Shown here: piece after piece, positions 24,601 to 49,952 of the stretch
How positions within the stretch are numbered: position 1 is the first letter of the stretch
How the letters are laid out: every line of letters starts with the position of its first letter
Translations under genes and position numbers: made by a program
Notes under the pieces: generated by a model
What the model was told of the DNA's origin: nothing
The model's input: only the letters and a program-made list of their open reading frames with translations
The model's database searches: none
NCBI GenBank assembly: GCA_034620365.1
Contig: JAQGEQ010000175.1
Span: 1,240,001-1,304,000, forward strand
Origin: Pegea sp. RAD2-039
Lineage: Eukaryota > Chordata > Thaliacea > Salpida > Salpidae
Direction: 5' to 3'
DNA length: 64,000 nucleotides

Positions 24601-26233
24601 GGAATAAGCAAACCTCACCAGCTCGTTTTCTCTACTCATATGATCCCAGTGACGGATCTGGTGAGTCTCTAAAGATCCTTGTGAAGAGAAAATTTGAAAA
24701 ATTTAAAATTGTAGCTTTTTTTCAGATTCTTCTTGGTATTCTACGAATGCGTTTCCAGTAGATTCAATCCAAAAAAAGTCTTCCTCCAGAAAATCATTTG
24801 TCTCCGGAAAAGATAAACAAGTAAGATTAAACTCCATTTGATTCATCATCACTAACTCCTTCAATGATTAGATCAGCTCTTCACAAAGAAGCATCTCAAG
24901 CTCTTCTTCAAATAGAAGATTTGTTGTTGCTCTTTATGATTACGATCCGAATATAATGTCTCCTAACCGAGACTCTTTTCAAGATGAGATATCATTTATA
25001 TCCGGTGAAGCTTTGATGGTTGGTATTTTTATTGATTTCATTTCAGTTTGAGATAAGTTTGTGAAATTTCAAAGGTTTTTGGCAACCCTGGAGTTGATGG
25101 TTTTTATTATGGAGTAAATCAGCGAGAAGTTAAAGGTTTTATTCCCTCAAATATGGTTTCTCCTTTCACTGTTAGTAACTTCATCAATTGCTTTCATCAA
25201 ATATTTATTTGTTGATTTTTTTTGGTAACTTTCAGGCAAACGATGAACAATATTTAACCGATTTCTTCATCAAATCCAAACCGAAGGAAACCAGTTTATT
25301 CAAGATTGATAATTCAATCGATTACAAACAGATCAATAAATCAAAAGAAAGTTTTAAGACTTCTCAATCTTCTTCATTTGAACAAACAGTCTCAGGTTCG
25401 AAAGATCTTTTACTGGATCAGCTGATGAGCAACAAACATTTGATTTTTAATTTCTAAAACCAGCTGACATTTTTAAATTTTATAGAAACTCCACCTAGTG
25501 GTGAAATGATTGAACAAATTAGCGATCTGAAGCAAGATGAAAAGTGTAACGAAGCAGCTATCAGATACTTTGTGGCTTTATTTGATTATGATCCTAATAA
25601 ATCTTCACCAAATCCTGATGTAGATGTAGAATTATCTTTTAAAGAAAAAGAAGTCATTGAGATTCAAGGATCACTGGATGCAGATGGATTTTATAAGGTC
25701 AGTTGTTCGAAAAAAACTCAAATATAGTCTTTCTATGTTTTAAAATTCATCTTTTTGATGGTCATCCTCAAAATCTTAATTTGTGATTCAGGGCAAACTG
25801 AATAACCGGATTGGTTTAGTTCCTTGCAATTTTGTTGAAGAGATTCCTAATCCGAAGGATGCTTCAGTTGAGTCTGGAGATGATTCGATTACTGATTGTG
25901 CTACTTGTCGTGAATCAAATAATTCCAGCAGTCAATTAGTTAAAGAAGATTCGGATAAAAATCAAGTTTCTTCTGATACTAAATATGAAAAGAAAAAAGA
26001 ATTTTCAAAAAATCAGAAAAATTTACAAAAAATTTCAACAGAAAAAGTCGAAGCGTCGGTGAGCATCAATTTAATTTAACTTAAAATTGAGTTAAAAGTT
26101 GGGACTCTGATAAACTTCAAAATAGTTTTTTGGTTTCATAGTTTTCTTCTTTGAACAGACTAAACGAAAAGGAATCTTTTCAAAAGGAAGACAATTATTC
26201 CGTAAACTTGGTGATGGTAAATCAAAAAAGTAA
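13604..26233 (+). CDS. RIMBP: RIM-binding protein (RIM-BP), 27 exons
   Basis: RIM-BPs are presynaptic active-zone scaffolds whose SH3 domains bind proline-rich motifs in RIM and voltage-gated calcium channels. Exons: 13604-13683, 14006-14100, 14312-14418, 14493-14624, 14945-15139, 15674-15775, 16669-16896, 16970-17050, 17152-17273, 17481-17589, 17679-17769, 18555-18671, 21301-21540, 22069-22189, 22428-22540, 22817-22950, 23053-23315, 23373-23543, 23595-23710, 23875-24660, 24726-24820, 24872-25018, 25075-25170, 25236-25395, 25486-25697, 25792-26058, 26159-26233. Phases agree at all junctions, giving 1484 residues. Order: coiled-coil N-terminus (1 to about 485), SH3-I (about 523-585), three FN3 domains (about 620-980), a basic Ser-rich linker, SH3-II (about 1183-1245), SH3-III (about 1327-1390) and a basic tail. 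The SH3 domains carry the family signature Y-D-P, S/G-P-N, D-G-F-Y/F, P-S/C-N. The intron at 14625 uses GC-AG. The start ATG is the first available; an upstream exon is possible. Confidence 0.93.
18672..21300 (+). other. Long RIM-BP intron
   Basis: This 2.6 kb intron separates the coiled-coil exons from the first SH3 exon. It is AT-rich, with no internal gene or repeat that I recognise. Its length contrasts with the 50-100 bp introns further 3' and suggests a place for an alternative promoter; that is inference. Confidence 0.5.
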
Positions 26234-27600
26234 ACTGAATAAGATGTATAAACGGGATAAATAATTCTCTGGAATTCCCACATTTTCTTGCCTCCTATTC
26301 TGATTGATTTATAAAAGAAATTCTCTTTTTTAATCCTTGTATTTAAAATTTGAAAGATGTAAGCATGGTGCTCTGAGATATTAATTCATATTAGCGATTC
26401 ATTCACTTGAGTCTCAATTTTATTAGGATTGTATTTAGGAATTTGTATTTATTTTATTTAAATAAGCTTTGTAGACACTCAGCATAACACAATATGAAAT
26501 ATTTAGACAAGTTTAAAAAACTTCTAATAAATTTTTTATGTCCTTGCTGCATTTATTAACAGTTATTAAAAACTTTTGCCAATTCTCACAACTTTTTCAT
26601 TAACTTTCATGTCATCTTGGTCATTTGCTGCGAATTCATTATTAAAAGGTTTCAAAGTAGAAGTTTCAAATAAGTTCAGAAGCATTTTAACAGCAAAATC
26701 ATTTACAATTTCTTCGCTTTGATACTATCAGCTTCTAAATTGCATCATTATTCGTAGTGCCTTTTAGTAAAAAGCCCTTTTCTCGCTTTATTTTCTGTCA
26801 GAAGAGATTTCTGTTTAATAAAATATTGATCTACCATAAATAAACTTGTTTACCTATTTCTATTTTTGTTTAATTTAGTTTGTTGCACTGAATAACCTTT
26901 TAAATTTATAGATATCATCTACTGCAAGAGAATAATTTTGTTAAACCATAAAGAACCGTAAGAATGCTTAAAACAATAGTTTCATTTTTTCAGTACTTAC
27001 TGAATCTTTGTATCAAGTTAAATTATTAAATTCAGAACTGAATGATATTTCAATATTAGAGTTTAAATGCTATTTATAAAACAAAATGTTTTTTGGTTTA
27101 TATTTGTAGGTGTTGAAATGGATAAATTCAAAGCTAAGAAAGCATATTTCTAAAAATTTTAAAGAAGTAAAAAGTAGTAACTTCCTTGCTTAGAAATATA
27201 TTTAATTTATGTTATATCTGTAAAGTTATTTTTTAGTGGTTAAATCAAATTAATCAATATCTAAATAATAACAACCAATTTAAAGAATTTTTTTTCACAA
27301 CCTTGCCACCATTATGCAATTAATATAATCTGAAAGCTTATTCTAGGATTAAGCTGACAACTTGATTCAAAAAGATTGATTCAGTTAAAAGTTGAATGTT
27401 ATAAACACATTGTAAAATTTGAGATGCTTTTAAATTGAGAGTTTGAACTAAAAATAATCCTAACATATTGAAAATTATTTCTAATATTCTATCTGATTTA
27501 TATAAGGCAGCTCAAACAGAATTTTGAGTAAATTTCAATCCAGACAATTTAGTACTAAAATGTAGTTTATGTTTTGTAGTTTTCCTAATTTAGGTTGGCA
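26234..27600. other. AT-rich spacer 3' of RIM-BP
   Basis: This should contain the RIM-BP 3' UTR; AATAAA-like hexamers are frequent but none can be singled out. No other gene is seen. Confidence 0.4.
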
Positions 27601-27619
27601 ACCAACTGGTTCTAGTCCA

Positions 27620-28140
27620 TCAACCAACCGATTCCAATCCAACAATGCCGAAGGCAGTTTGTCGCTGAACTAATTGTCGTTCTGGCGGCTCCTGCACGCT
27701 AGCTGGGCCTAGCGACATCAGTCAGTCTGTTTCGCTGCATAACGTTGCTGGTGTGGAGAGTGGAATCCATAACTTCTGTCTTGGCGTACATATGCATGGT
27801 CCTTCTCGGCCGAAGCAGGAAACAAAAATAGTTGGAAATTTATACTATATACTACTTCATAACATTATATTATTTATTTCAGAAATTTTGTACATGGTCT
27901 GTTACCATTTTACGTTTGTTAAAAATTCATTATTTGTTGACAAATTATTTTGTTTTCATTTCTTGGCCCGCTTTAGTCGAGATAAACCACGCGTAATATC
28001 CCATTTTCAATTCGGAGTTTTGTGTCTCCTAGAAGTGTTGTCTTTAACCAGATTCACAGGACCGCTCTACCAAGGTTTTTTATGGACCTTTCTTTGTCGC
28101 AAACATGTGTCCACCTCGACTCGCTTGATAGGTGGGTGTA
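27620..28140 (+). repeat. SINE-like repeat, copy 2 (rearranged, with insert)
   Basis: 27645-27770 is the reverse complement of about 548-672 in copy 1 with few differences. 28005-28115 matches about 700-806 of copy 1 in direct orientation, sharing CTCCTAGAAGTGTTGTC and ATGTGTCCACCT. Between them are about 200 bp of AT-rich sequence (about 27820-27970) absent from copy 1. The tRNA-like head seen in copy 1 is truncated or diverged here. The long open frame at 27753-28247 runs across repeat and AT-rich insert and has no protein character. Confidence 0.65.
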
Positions 28141-29004
28141 GTAATTGCTACACAATACAGATATATACAGAACTTACAATGTTATCTAAAATGAAGAACA
28201 TAATTATTTCTAGAATCTTCGATATTTATTTCTACAAATTAGTTTAGATTAAAAATAGGGCTATTATAAAAGCTGTAGTTAGCTATGTCGTAACTTTTTA
28301 TCAAATTGGTAATATTTAACATTTCTGAGTATATTTTAAAATATGTTATGTCTGTCTAACTGCAAGCAATAGCAGTTGTTGTTTTCTTTGTTAAGAAATA
28401 TATGAGAAAAATTAATTTCAAATTTCTCTTGTAACCACAAAAATTATAAACTAAAGTAGCTTGAAAATAAATAGCCATAGCAAGTTATCTTCATCGTTTG
28501 TTTAATTAGTTTAAAAGTTTCTTTAAAGGGGAATTCCATTTGGTAGTTAGTTGCTTTAAATTTACTTTACTAATATAATTGTTTTTATCAAAACTCTTTA
28601 TTAGTTTCTTTCTTTTTGATATTAGTATTACTAAACTTTTGATATTCTTCTGATGCTTATAAAACTTGGAAAACTATTAACAATAATATTTATACAAATT
28701 AAAGTAATAATAAAATAATCTAAAAGTTCTTTAAAAGATGAAATTTTCTTTTTAAATAAAAAAATTACAAAACCGCATAACTAAAGTTATAATATTTATA
28801 TATATATTTATGTTTTAATTGCTAAAAGATTTTTATAAAATAATACTTATTTGTTTTTTATTTAAGGTTATATTTCCTAGATATTATTTAAAATATTATT
28901 AGCAAATATTATTTTTATTTTATATGTTAATGAAACAGGCAACTCAATTCTAATCTTTGTTAATTATTATTCATTACAGAGAATAATTTTGAATTTTTTT
29001 CAAA
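28141..29004. other. AT-rich spacer upstream of TUBGCP5
   Basis: No gene or repeat is recognised. It should include the TUBGCP5 promoter. A pyrimidine stretch and AG at 28979-28980 just upstream of the ORF could be an acceptor for a 5' UTR intron. Confidence 0.4.
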
Positions 29005-31815
29005 ATGTCTTTGAGTTTGAATAAAAAATTTCATGACCGTTTAGAAGAATTGACTGGTCTGCTGATCAAACACTTAACTGGATTTCAAGTTAAAAGTTCT
29101 AATTATGAGTCTTGTATGAAGTTTGCTCTTTCCCAATTCTTCCATCATAGGTTTATCAGCGTAGATAGACATAAAGTAAATAAAGAAATATTAGGATTAG
29201 TTGAAACTTACCAAATTCATTGCGAATATATAAAATCGGAAAAGTTAAGAAAACTTTATCATGTTTATTTATCTCAAAACCTTTCATCAGTTAGTTTTTC
29301 TGATAGTGAAGTTCATTATAGCATTTTATCACTAATTCTTAAACTTAGTGAGTCATCTGTTGAATTTGAATATGTTGAAGAAGTTAAAGAAAATGTTCTG
29401 CCTGATACTGAAGATGATATTGATTGGCCAACCTATTTATTAGAAGGGATAGATTTGCCACCAATATGGGAGTCATCATCTGATGAAGATGATTTTCTTT
29501 CGATATCTAGTATATCCCAAGAAACTAAACCTGAACAAACCATAGAACAATCCCTACAAATTTCAAATGAAATAAAATATATGACTTTGACAACAAGAAG
29601 TGATGTAGAAGTTATTGAACCAAATCTAGTACCAGAATACTGGAAGAACACCAAAAGAAGTAGTGAGTCAGTAAGACTGAAAAGTATTTGCTCTTTGAAA
29701 AGTTATCGCGCTTATCCAGTGGGTGATACATTAACTGAACAATATTTAATGAGAGAAATTATTTGGCTTTTAGGAGGACATTCTGACTTATTTGTTTTTG
29801 ATTGGAAAGATGGTCACTTTACTGTCTCTGACAAAGCTTTTCTTGTCCATCTTTCATCTCTTGCTCTTTCTAATCAGTTAGAAAGTGTAACGAGACATGC
29901 AACCAATTTATATCGAATTCAAAAATATTTTGACACTTCTAAACAACTTTGTCTGACTTATGAAGCATTTTCAACCTCTATAGAATCATATATCAACAAT
30001 TTCCATCAATATCTTGTTCAGTTAGAGATGAAGATTATACAAGTGAAGGAGACTTATCTTCTTGAAGAGTTATTGACAGATTTAAATGAACATTTTTATT
30101 CTATCGATTTAATTACAAACATTTACAAAATGATAACTTTATTAGATGAATCAGAAAACAACATATCAGAAAAAGTCTCTCATCTTTTGCATGTACTGTA
30201 TAATGCTCTTATAAATGAATATACCTCTCATAGAGGAGGACATCATCCTTCAGTTGATGTAATGTTGACTTTATGGATCAACACCATCAAACCTTATATT
30301 GATTTTATTGATAATTGGTTAACAAAAGGACAATTTATTGATTTAAAAAATGAGTTTGCAGTTTGTCGTCAAGAACAAACAATTTCTTCTGATGCTTCGA
30401 AATCTTGGCAAGATTTGATCAAACCAAAAACCTTGGATGCTGTTTCATGGATCGACCCGATCTTTCAAAGTCTTGTAGCTGGTGGGAGATCCATGGAAAT
30501 TTTGAAGACTTTAAATGATGTTTCAATTGAATTTCGTCGAAGCATCAATGTACATTTACAGAATTTATACAAAGAAAACAAGATTTCAATATTTGATACT
30601 TGGATCAGGAATCTAGAAGCGCAGGATGTAATCATCTGCCAAAGATCATCAAAAACAAACAAAACTAACTCCCAGACTGTCAACGTCGCTGCCGATGTCT
30701 TCTTATCAGCAGCATTCAAACCAAATCACACTGAATTCCACTTTGAAAAAACGCCAATTTATCAAATCGCTTCCAACTCAATCTCATTACCAACTCTCAT
30801 CTGCAAATCTCTGTATCCTTTGATCAAGAAGAAGTCTAATGATGTCAGTAGCAGTTTGCTGATGATACTTGACTCACAATGTGGTCTCAACAATGTCCTC
30901 AACAACTATCATGATATACATCTGTTAGGTTGGGGAGATGTAGTTCATGATTTCTCATTTGGAATCTTTAAAATTTTCCAAGAAAACTCTTTACAAATGT
31001 CCCACCATCTTCTTCTCAACATCATCCTACAAGACGCTCTTGCAGCAAAGATTTCTTCCTCTTCTCAACTCTTCAATCAAATCAACATAAAAATAAATAT
31101 GTCTTCCTTAAATCAGAATCTTCAATCTTCATCTTTAGTAGACAGCAAGATTCTACATCAATACGACTGCATCGAGATCAATCAGGAGATTGCGTGGCCT
31201 CTTCATCTCGCGATCACGCCGGAGTCACGTGACATGTACAATCGCATCTTCCGATATTTGATGAAGATCAAGCACTCTATCTTCAGCCTCGAGTCCCTTC
31301 ATATCTCCTCGATTTACTCCGAATCTCTTCAATATCCTGATGACGTCATCGCTGATGACACGATGCCGATCCGTGAGAAGCTCCATCGTTTCGCGCTCCT
31401 CCGGTTTCGGATGTTGCAGTTCCTGAAACATTGGCAATCTTTTGTGATGATCAGTGTGATCTCCGGACAGAAGAAGAGTTTTGATGAAGAGCGGAAGACA
31501 GCTCGAGATTTCGAAGACTTGGTTCTGATCCATCGCCGATTCTTGCATCGGATCATCACGTTGTGTCTTCTGAATGATCAAGATAAGAATCATGACAGAT
31601 TCGTTCATGAGATCTTGATGAGAGTCATCACATTAGCTGTTTCGTTTCATCGAACTTGGTCACGTGGCATCCACTACGTTGGTGATCAGTGTCTTAAGAA
31701 GCAGGAGAACATCTTCAAAGAATGTAGTGAGTTCTTTGGTCAAATACTGAAGAGTATTGCAAAGAGAAGGTCTTTTCCGATCCTGGAGACACTTGCTCAC
31801 TCTATTTTATCGTGA
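29005..31815 (+). CDS. TUBGCP5: Gamma-tubulin complex component 5, single exon
   Basis: GCP5 belongs to the Spc97/Spc98 family. With GCP2-4 and GCP6 it forms the gamma-tubulin ring complex that nucleates microtubules at centrosomes. The 936-residue product (human about 1024) has an acidic D-W-P-T-Y-L-L-E-G patch followed by S-S-D-E-D at about residues 140-165. The GRIP1 half includes R-E-I-I-W-L-L-G-G (about 250) and T-L-W-I-N-T-I-K-P-Y-I (about 425). W-I-D-P-I-F-Q-S-L-V-A-G-G-R-S-M at about 481-496 is a diagnostic GCP5 element. The gamma-tubulin-binding GRIP2 half starts near A-W-P-L-H-L-A-I-T and ends F-P-I-L-E-T-L-A-H-S. The whole gene is one exon in an intron-rich locus. From about 31140 its composition becomes clearly more GC- and CpG-rich. 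It is convergent with LYST. Confidence 0.9.
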   Translation: MSLSLNKKFHDRLEELTGLLIKHLTGFQVKSSNYESCMKFALSQFFHHRFISVDRHKVNKEILGLVETYQIHCEYIKSEKLRKLYHVYLSQNLSSVSFSDSEVHYSILSLILKLSESSVEFEYVEEVKENVLPDTEDDIDWPTYLLEGIDLPPIWESSSDEDDFLSISSISQETKPEQTIEQSLQISNEIKYMTLTTRSDVEVIEPNLVPEYWKNTKRSSESVRLKSICSLKSYRAYPVGDTLTEQYLMREIIWLLGGHSDLFVFDWKDGHFTVSDKAFLVHLSSLALSNQLESVTRHATNLYRIQKYFDTSKQLCLTYEAFSTSIESYINNFHQYLVQLEMKIIQVKETYLLEELLTDLNEHFYSIDLITNIYKMITLLDESENNISEKVSHLLHVLYNALINEYTSHRGGHHPSVDVMLTLWINTIKPYIDFIDNWLTKGQFIDLKNEFAVCRQEQTISSDASKSWQDLIKPKTLDAVSWIDPIFQSLVAGGRSMEILKTLNDVSIEFRRSINVHLQNLYKENKISIFDTWIRNLEAQDVIICQRSSKTNKTNSQTVNVAADVFLSAAFKPNHTEFHFEKTPIYQIASNSISLPTLICKSLYPLIKKKSNDVSSSLLMILDSQCGLNNVLNNYHDIHLLGWGDVVHDFSFGIFKIFQENSLQMSHHLLLNIILQDALAAKISSSSQLFNQINIKINMSSLNQNLQSSSLVDSKILHQYDCIEINQEIAWPLHLAITPESRDMYNRIFRYLMKIKHSIFSLESLHISSIYSESLQYPDDVIADDTMPIREKLHRFALLRFRMLQFLKHWQSFVMISVISGQKKSFDEERKTARDFEDLVLIHRRFLHRIITLCLLNDQDKNHDRFVHEILMRVITLAVSFHRTWSRGIHYVGDQCLKKQENIFKECSEFFGQILKSIAKRRSFPILETLAHSILS

Positions 31816-31849
31816 TCTTTTTGTAGATCAGTTCTTTCTTTTGATGTCA

Positions 31850-31855
31850 AATAAA
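31850..31855 (+). terminator. Likely TUBGCP5 polyadenylation signal AATAAA
   Basis: The hexamer is 35 bp after the TUBGCP5 stop and is followed by a T-run (31860-31866), a plausible downstream element. Confidence 0.5.
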
Positions 31856-32343
31856 ATCTTTTTTTTTAATTTATCAGCTTCAATTTGACTCAAGATAAAA
31901 ATTGATTTCTATTTTGAAAAAAGCAAAAATGTTTTAAATAAATTCTTCCACCTATAGAAGCTAGGGTCAATAAATCTTTTTATAATTATGCTAGTTATTA
32001 ATCTAAAGCTTTCTCCAAAATAAACGATATCTCAACATACATGAACTAGTCGATGAGTTTTGCTCTGAGTGGAACTCAAATAATCCTACGCAGTAGTTTT
32101 TAACATATTATATTCATTAGCACAATACTCTATATAAAATCTAGAATAGATAGAAGTAAATTGAGAAAAAAAGCAGAAAGAAAACTGACAGGAAATAGAT
32201 TAAAGAATATGATTCAAAAGGAAATTGAGATAAAGTCACAATGTGATTTAAGGCAAAGTCAACAACAAAACGCGACTCTATTTGAAACATTCAGAAAATA
32301 AATACAAAAGAAGCAGCTGTTTCAATCGACACAAACTTCCTTC
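31856..32343. other. Convergent 3' spacer between TUBGCP5 and LYST
   Basis: About 490 bp separate the two convergent genes. On the minus strand this holds the LYST 3' UTR. No further gene is seen. Confidence 0.5.
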
Positions 32344-46413
<14,070 letters not shown>

Positions 46414-49400
46414 TTAACATCAACCTAAAACTTTGATTCAATTTTCACCTCTATGTTGTTTCATTGAAGAATAATTCCTGAGTAGAGTCGATCGAATCAT
46501 CGTTTTTTTATTCAAATAATTATCGATATTACAAAATGTTTCTACAAAAAATAATCAAATAATCGAAACAGGAAACTGCGGCAAAATCTTGGATTAAATG
46601 AATCATAAAATCATATTTAGCTTTACTATTTACTAGTAGACTGATATATGAACATGTTTTAAACAATAACATTCAGTTTGATGTCATATCCGTCTAACTT
46701 ATAAACCGTGAAGAAAAAAAGTTTTTTTTAATCAATTTTATTCTGATCTTTTTTGAGAAAACTTCCTGAAACTTAATTGGATAGAATATTAATTTTATTT
46801 ATCATTAAATTACTTTTAACGGTTAACTTGTGGGTGGAAATTGACTTCAGTAATATTTTAACGTTTTTGTTCAGATTAAAGACTTGAAAAACTAAATTTA
46901 AACTTTTGAGTAGTAAATAAACAGAAAGGAATAAATGAATAAAAACTCGAATAGCTTAGAAAAAAATTCAGGAAATAGAAATAAAACTGTTTTAATAATA
47001 ATAAAATAAACCTATCAACTAAAACTATTAATCAGACTTTAAATTAGAAATATCAGCAGTTAACCAATCAAACCGTTTACAGACTGCTTCAAATATTCCA
47101 TCAGTCATTTTATTACAAATAAAATGCATCAGTTATTTATGACACTATTGAAACCTCAGCAAATTAATCCTTATCAAAGTTTAAATCTCTACTGCCACCT
47201 TAAGGAAGAACTAAATGATGTGAACTGGCAGTTAATGATGAATAATTAGTTTTAATTGGTCTATTAATCGAGCTATTCGTTCTAAAGACTAATAATTATT
47301 GCAATAAAACATTGATAGTAGATATTCTAATTATGATAATAGATATAAGAATAATAGCTTTTAATTGTATATTCAATAGAGATAAGGAACAATATAATCT
47401 TGAAAATTTCTATTCGCTTAAAAAATTGTTAACTAAACAAGAATATTGTGAAAAAAATACCTTGGCATTTATAGAAAGGATTTTCTAGCAATAAATGTAA
47501 ACACAGCCACCAGATCTGGTTCAGTTTTTCAAATCTATAATTCTTTTTTAGAAAATAAAACTCAAATTTATAAAAATGTTTAAATCAAATAAAAAAAAGT
47601 TTATTAGAATTTCTAAACTTTGTTTAATAAATAAACTTATATAGCAGCTTTTAAATAATTGAATGAATGAATGAATGTGTTATATGATATTCAACAAATA
47701 CATGAACCTTAAGTAATAACAATTGTTCAAAAATTACACCATTTTAAAAAGTGTTTCAAAATTTGTAAATTGACTTTAGATATAGTCAAATATACTTTAC
47801 TAAATATAAATAAGACTCTAAAGAAACTTTAAAATGTTGCTAGTGAAAATAGTTTAAAAATATTTATACTTATAAGACTTGGAGATAAGAAATCTTATTT
47901 AAATCTATTCGATTTGTTCGAAAGTTAATAAGGATGAATCTATTAAAGTTTGGAAGAGGTAGTCATCATCAAGTTATCTTTTGATTAACATATATTTAAA
48001 TTATGTTTGAAAAATTAGAAATAAAAATCGAACTAAAAACCTTTAATTTGTGTCTGAACTTGTGCAATATGGTGATATACTTAGAACCTTTTCCAAGCAT
48101 AAAATAACCGATGACTTCAACCAGTAAAGTACTTTTATCAAGACTGAAAGAAGAGCTGTTAACAGTTTTTTGGTTTTTAGCTTCATATTCAATGATATTG
48201 TATTTAATTAAAAATTGTTTTATTTTAAAAAGATAAAACTTCTTTAATTGTGATTTTAATGTTTCAAATGTAGATTAAATATAAGATAAGCAAATATTCA
48301 AGTTACAGAGTTTTTAATATAGATAGTGAAGACTTTAATTTATAAAAGATTTTGTAGTTGAAAATGAAGTTTAGTACAGATCGCCCAGATATCAGTAGTG
48401 ATGTAGTTAAACTAGTGAGAAGGAATACAAAATTAGTTATGATTAGTTGAATATGTAACATAATTTATCAGATGATGAAGTTTTGTTTGATTAAAGATAT
48501 TTTTGAAATCTATTTTACAAAATATTGAAAGTTAGAGTGATAATAGCTTTCAATTAATGAAGTCTAAACAATAATATTAAATGAAGATCAAGTATTATCA
48601 TCAAACAAATGATTAATATATCCTAATATTGGCATCAAATGACTAATAATAATTTGGACAAATATTTTAGAAAATATATCTATAATGTTATCAAATATGA
48701 TAAAGATGATTTAATTCATAAATTTCGAAAGTTAAATTTTACTTTTCCATTTTTTTAGGCAAACTTTTAATAAGTTATTTAAGATTAAAATTTAAACATT
48801 TTTACAGTTGTAGTAATTCAAACAAATTTTTTTTTCAAAATTATTTCGAACATACCTAAACTAAAATTTAATCTATTTTGAATTTTTAGCAATTTGATTT
48901 ATACTTTTGATTTTTTAAGAAGTTTGTTAACTAAAATGACTGCAACAAAACTATGTTAACAGTCATCTACTATAATTAGTGATCACATTTCAATATATGG
49001 GTGAATTAGTATTGTAAGTTTTTTTTATGATTTTAATTTGATATCAGTTTTTTATTAGAAATTAATGTCTACAGATGAGATAAATTACAAACTTTTTTAT
49101 TTTTTCTACATCTTCAATGAGACTACAGCAAATATCAGCCAAAGTTCCAGAAAAATATATTTGTTTTTCACTTTCCATGTTAACCTACATAAAACATCTA
49201 TTTACTATCAGCTGGTCAAAACACATAACTTATCATTTGATTTGCTTAATAAATGAGAGTTTAATTGGATTATAAGGAGTTTTGTTTAATATATAAAGCA
49301 AGATGATTTTGAAAATAAGAGGTATTCATACATTGTTTTTTTTTAAACTTATTTTATGACTACTAAACTAAATTTATTCAGATTAGTTAAAGCAACAAAC

Positions 49401-49640
49401 CTTATAAGTTTATAATTACTTCATTTAGAACTTCTCATAAGAAACAGCTGAAAAGAAAACAGTTTGTAGGAATTTATTGGTACAGTTATTTAAAAATATT
49501 TCAATTATTACTAATAAACAAAAAGCACTATAGTTGATAGAAATACACTACCACATTAATAAGCAACTATTTCAAATCCCAAGGTAAAAAAAAAATAGTT
49601 CCAAATTATAATTTCCCCAAAATTCCTTGAATCTCAATAA
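46414..49640. other. AT-rich spacer between LYST and LSM3
   Basis: About 3.2 kb of AT-rich DNA without a recognisable gene, RNA or repeat. The left edge would contain the LYST promoter. A small open frame at 49065-49256 has no similarity I recognise. Confidence 0.4.
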
Positions 49641-49952
49641 CTAGGCTCCTGCTCTAAGAGGAGGAGACACTAAAATGACACCATCACCACGCACAAACAA
49701 CAATGGAATGTTCCGTTTGGTCTGTCTATAAATCTCTTCAAATGTTTCATCATCAATTTCAATTGTAGTTACAATTTCCTCCACCTCTCCAAGAACCATG
49801 TTAAGATGTTGATCATATGCATGTAGTCTTCCTCGGAGTTCTCTTTCATTTCTCATCTTGATATAAACTCTTTCATCAAGACTCAATCTTATCAAATCTA
49901 GAGGTTCTTCAACTGCTTGTACTGTTTGTGGTTGATCTTCAATTTCCGTCAT
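49641..49952 (-). CDS. LSM3: U6 snRNA-associated Sm-like protein LSm3
   Basis: LSm3 is a subunit of the heteroheptameric LSm2-8 ring, which binds the U6 snRNA 3' end in the nucleus, and of LSm1-7, which promotes decapping in the cytoplasm. The 103-residue product (human 102) is one exon from ATG 49952-49950 to TAG 49643-49641. Sm1 reads [13 protein letters not shown] and then [15 protein letters not shown]. Sm2 reads [13 protein letters not shown], with the RGDG RNA-contact loop. Conservation with human is very high throughout. A 5' UTR intron cannot be excluded. The neighbours are unrelated in function. Confidence 0.97.
   Translation of the reverse strand: MTEIEDQPQTVQAVEEPLDLIRLSLDERVYIKMRNERELRGRLHAYDQHLNMVLGEVEEIVTTIEIDDETFEEIYRQTKRNIPLLFVRGDGVILVSPPLRAGA

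Noticed and set aside
27753-28247. 164-codon open frame on the plus strand
   Set aside because: It starts inside the SINE-like repeat, crosses an AT-rich insert and continues into the second repeat module. The residues have no domain character, so it is a chance frame.
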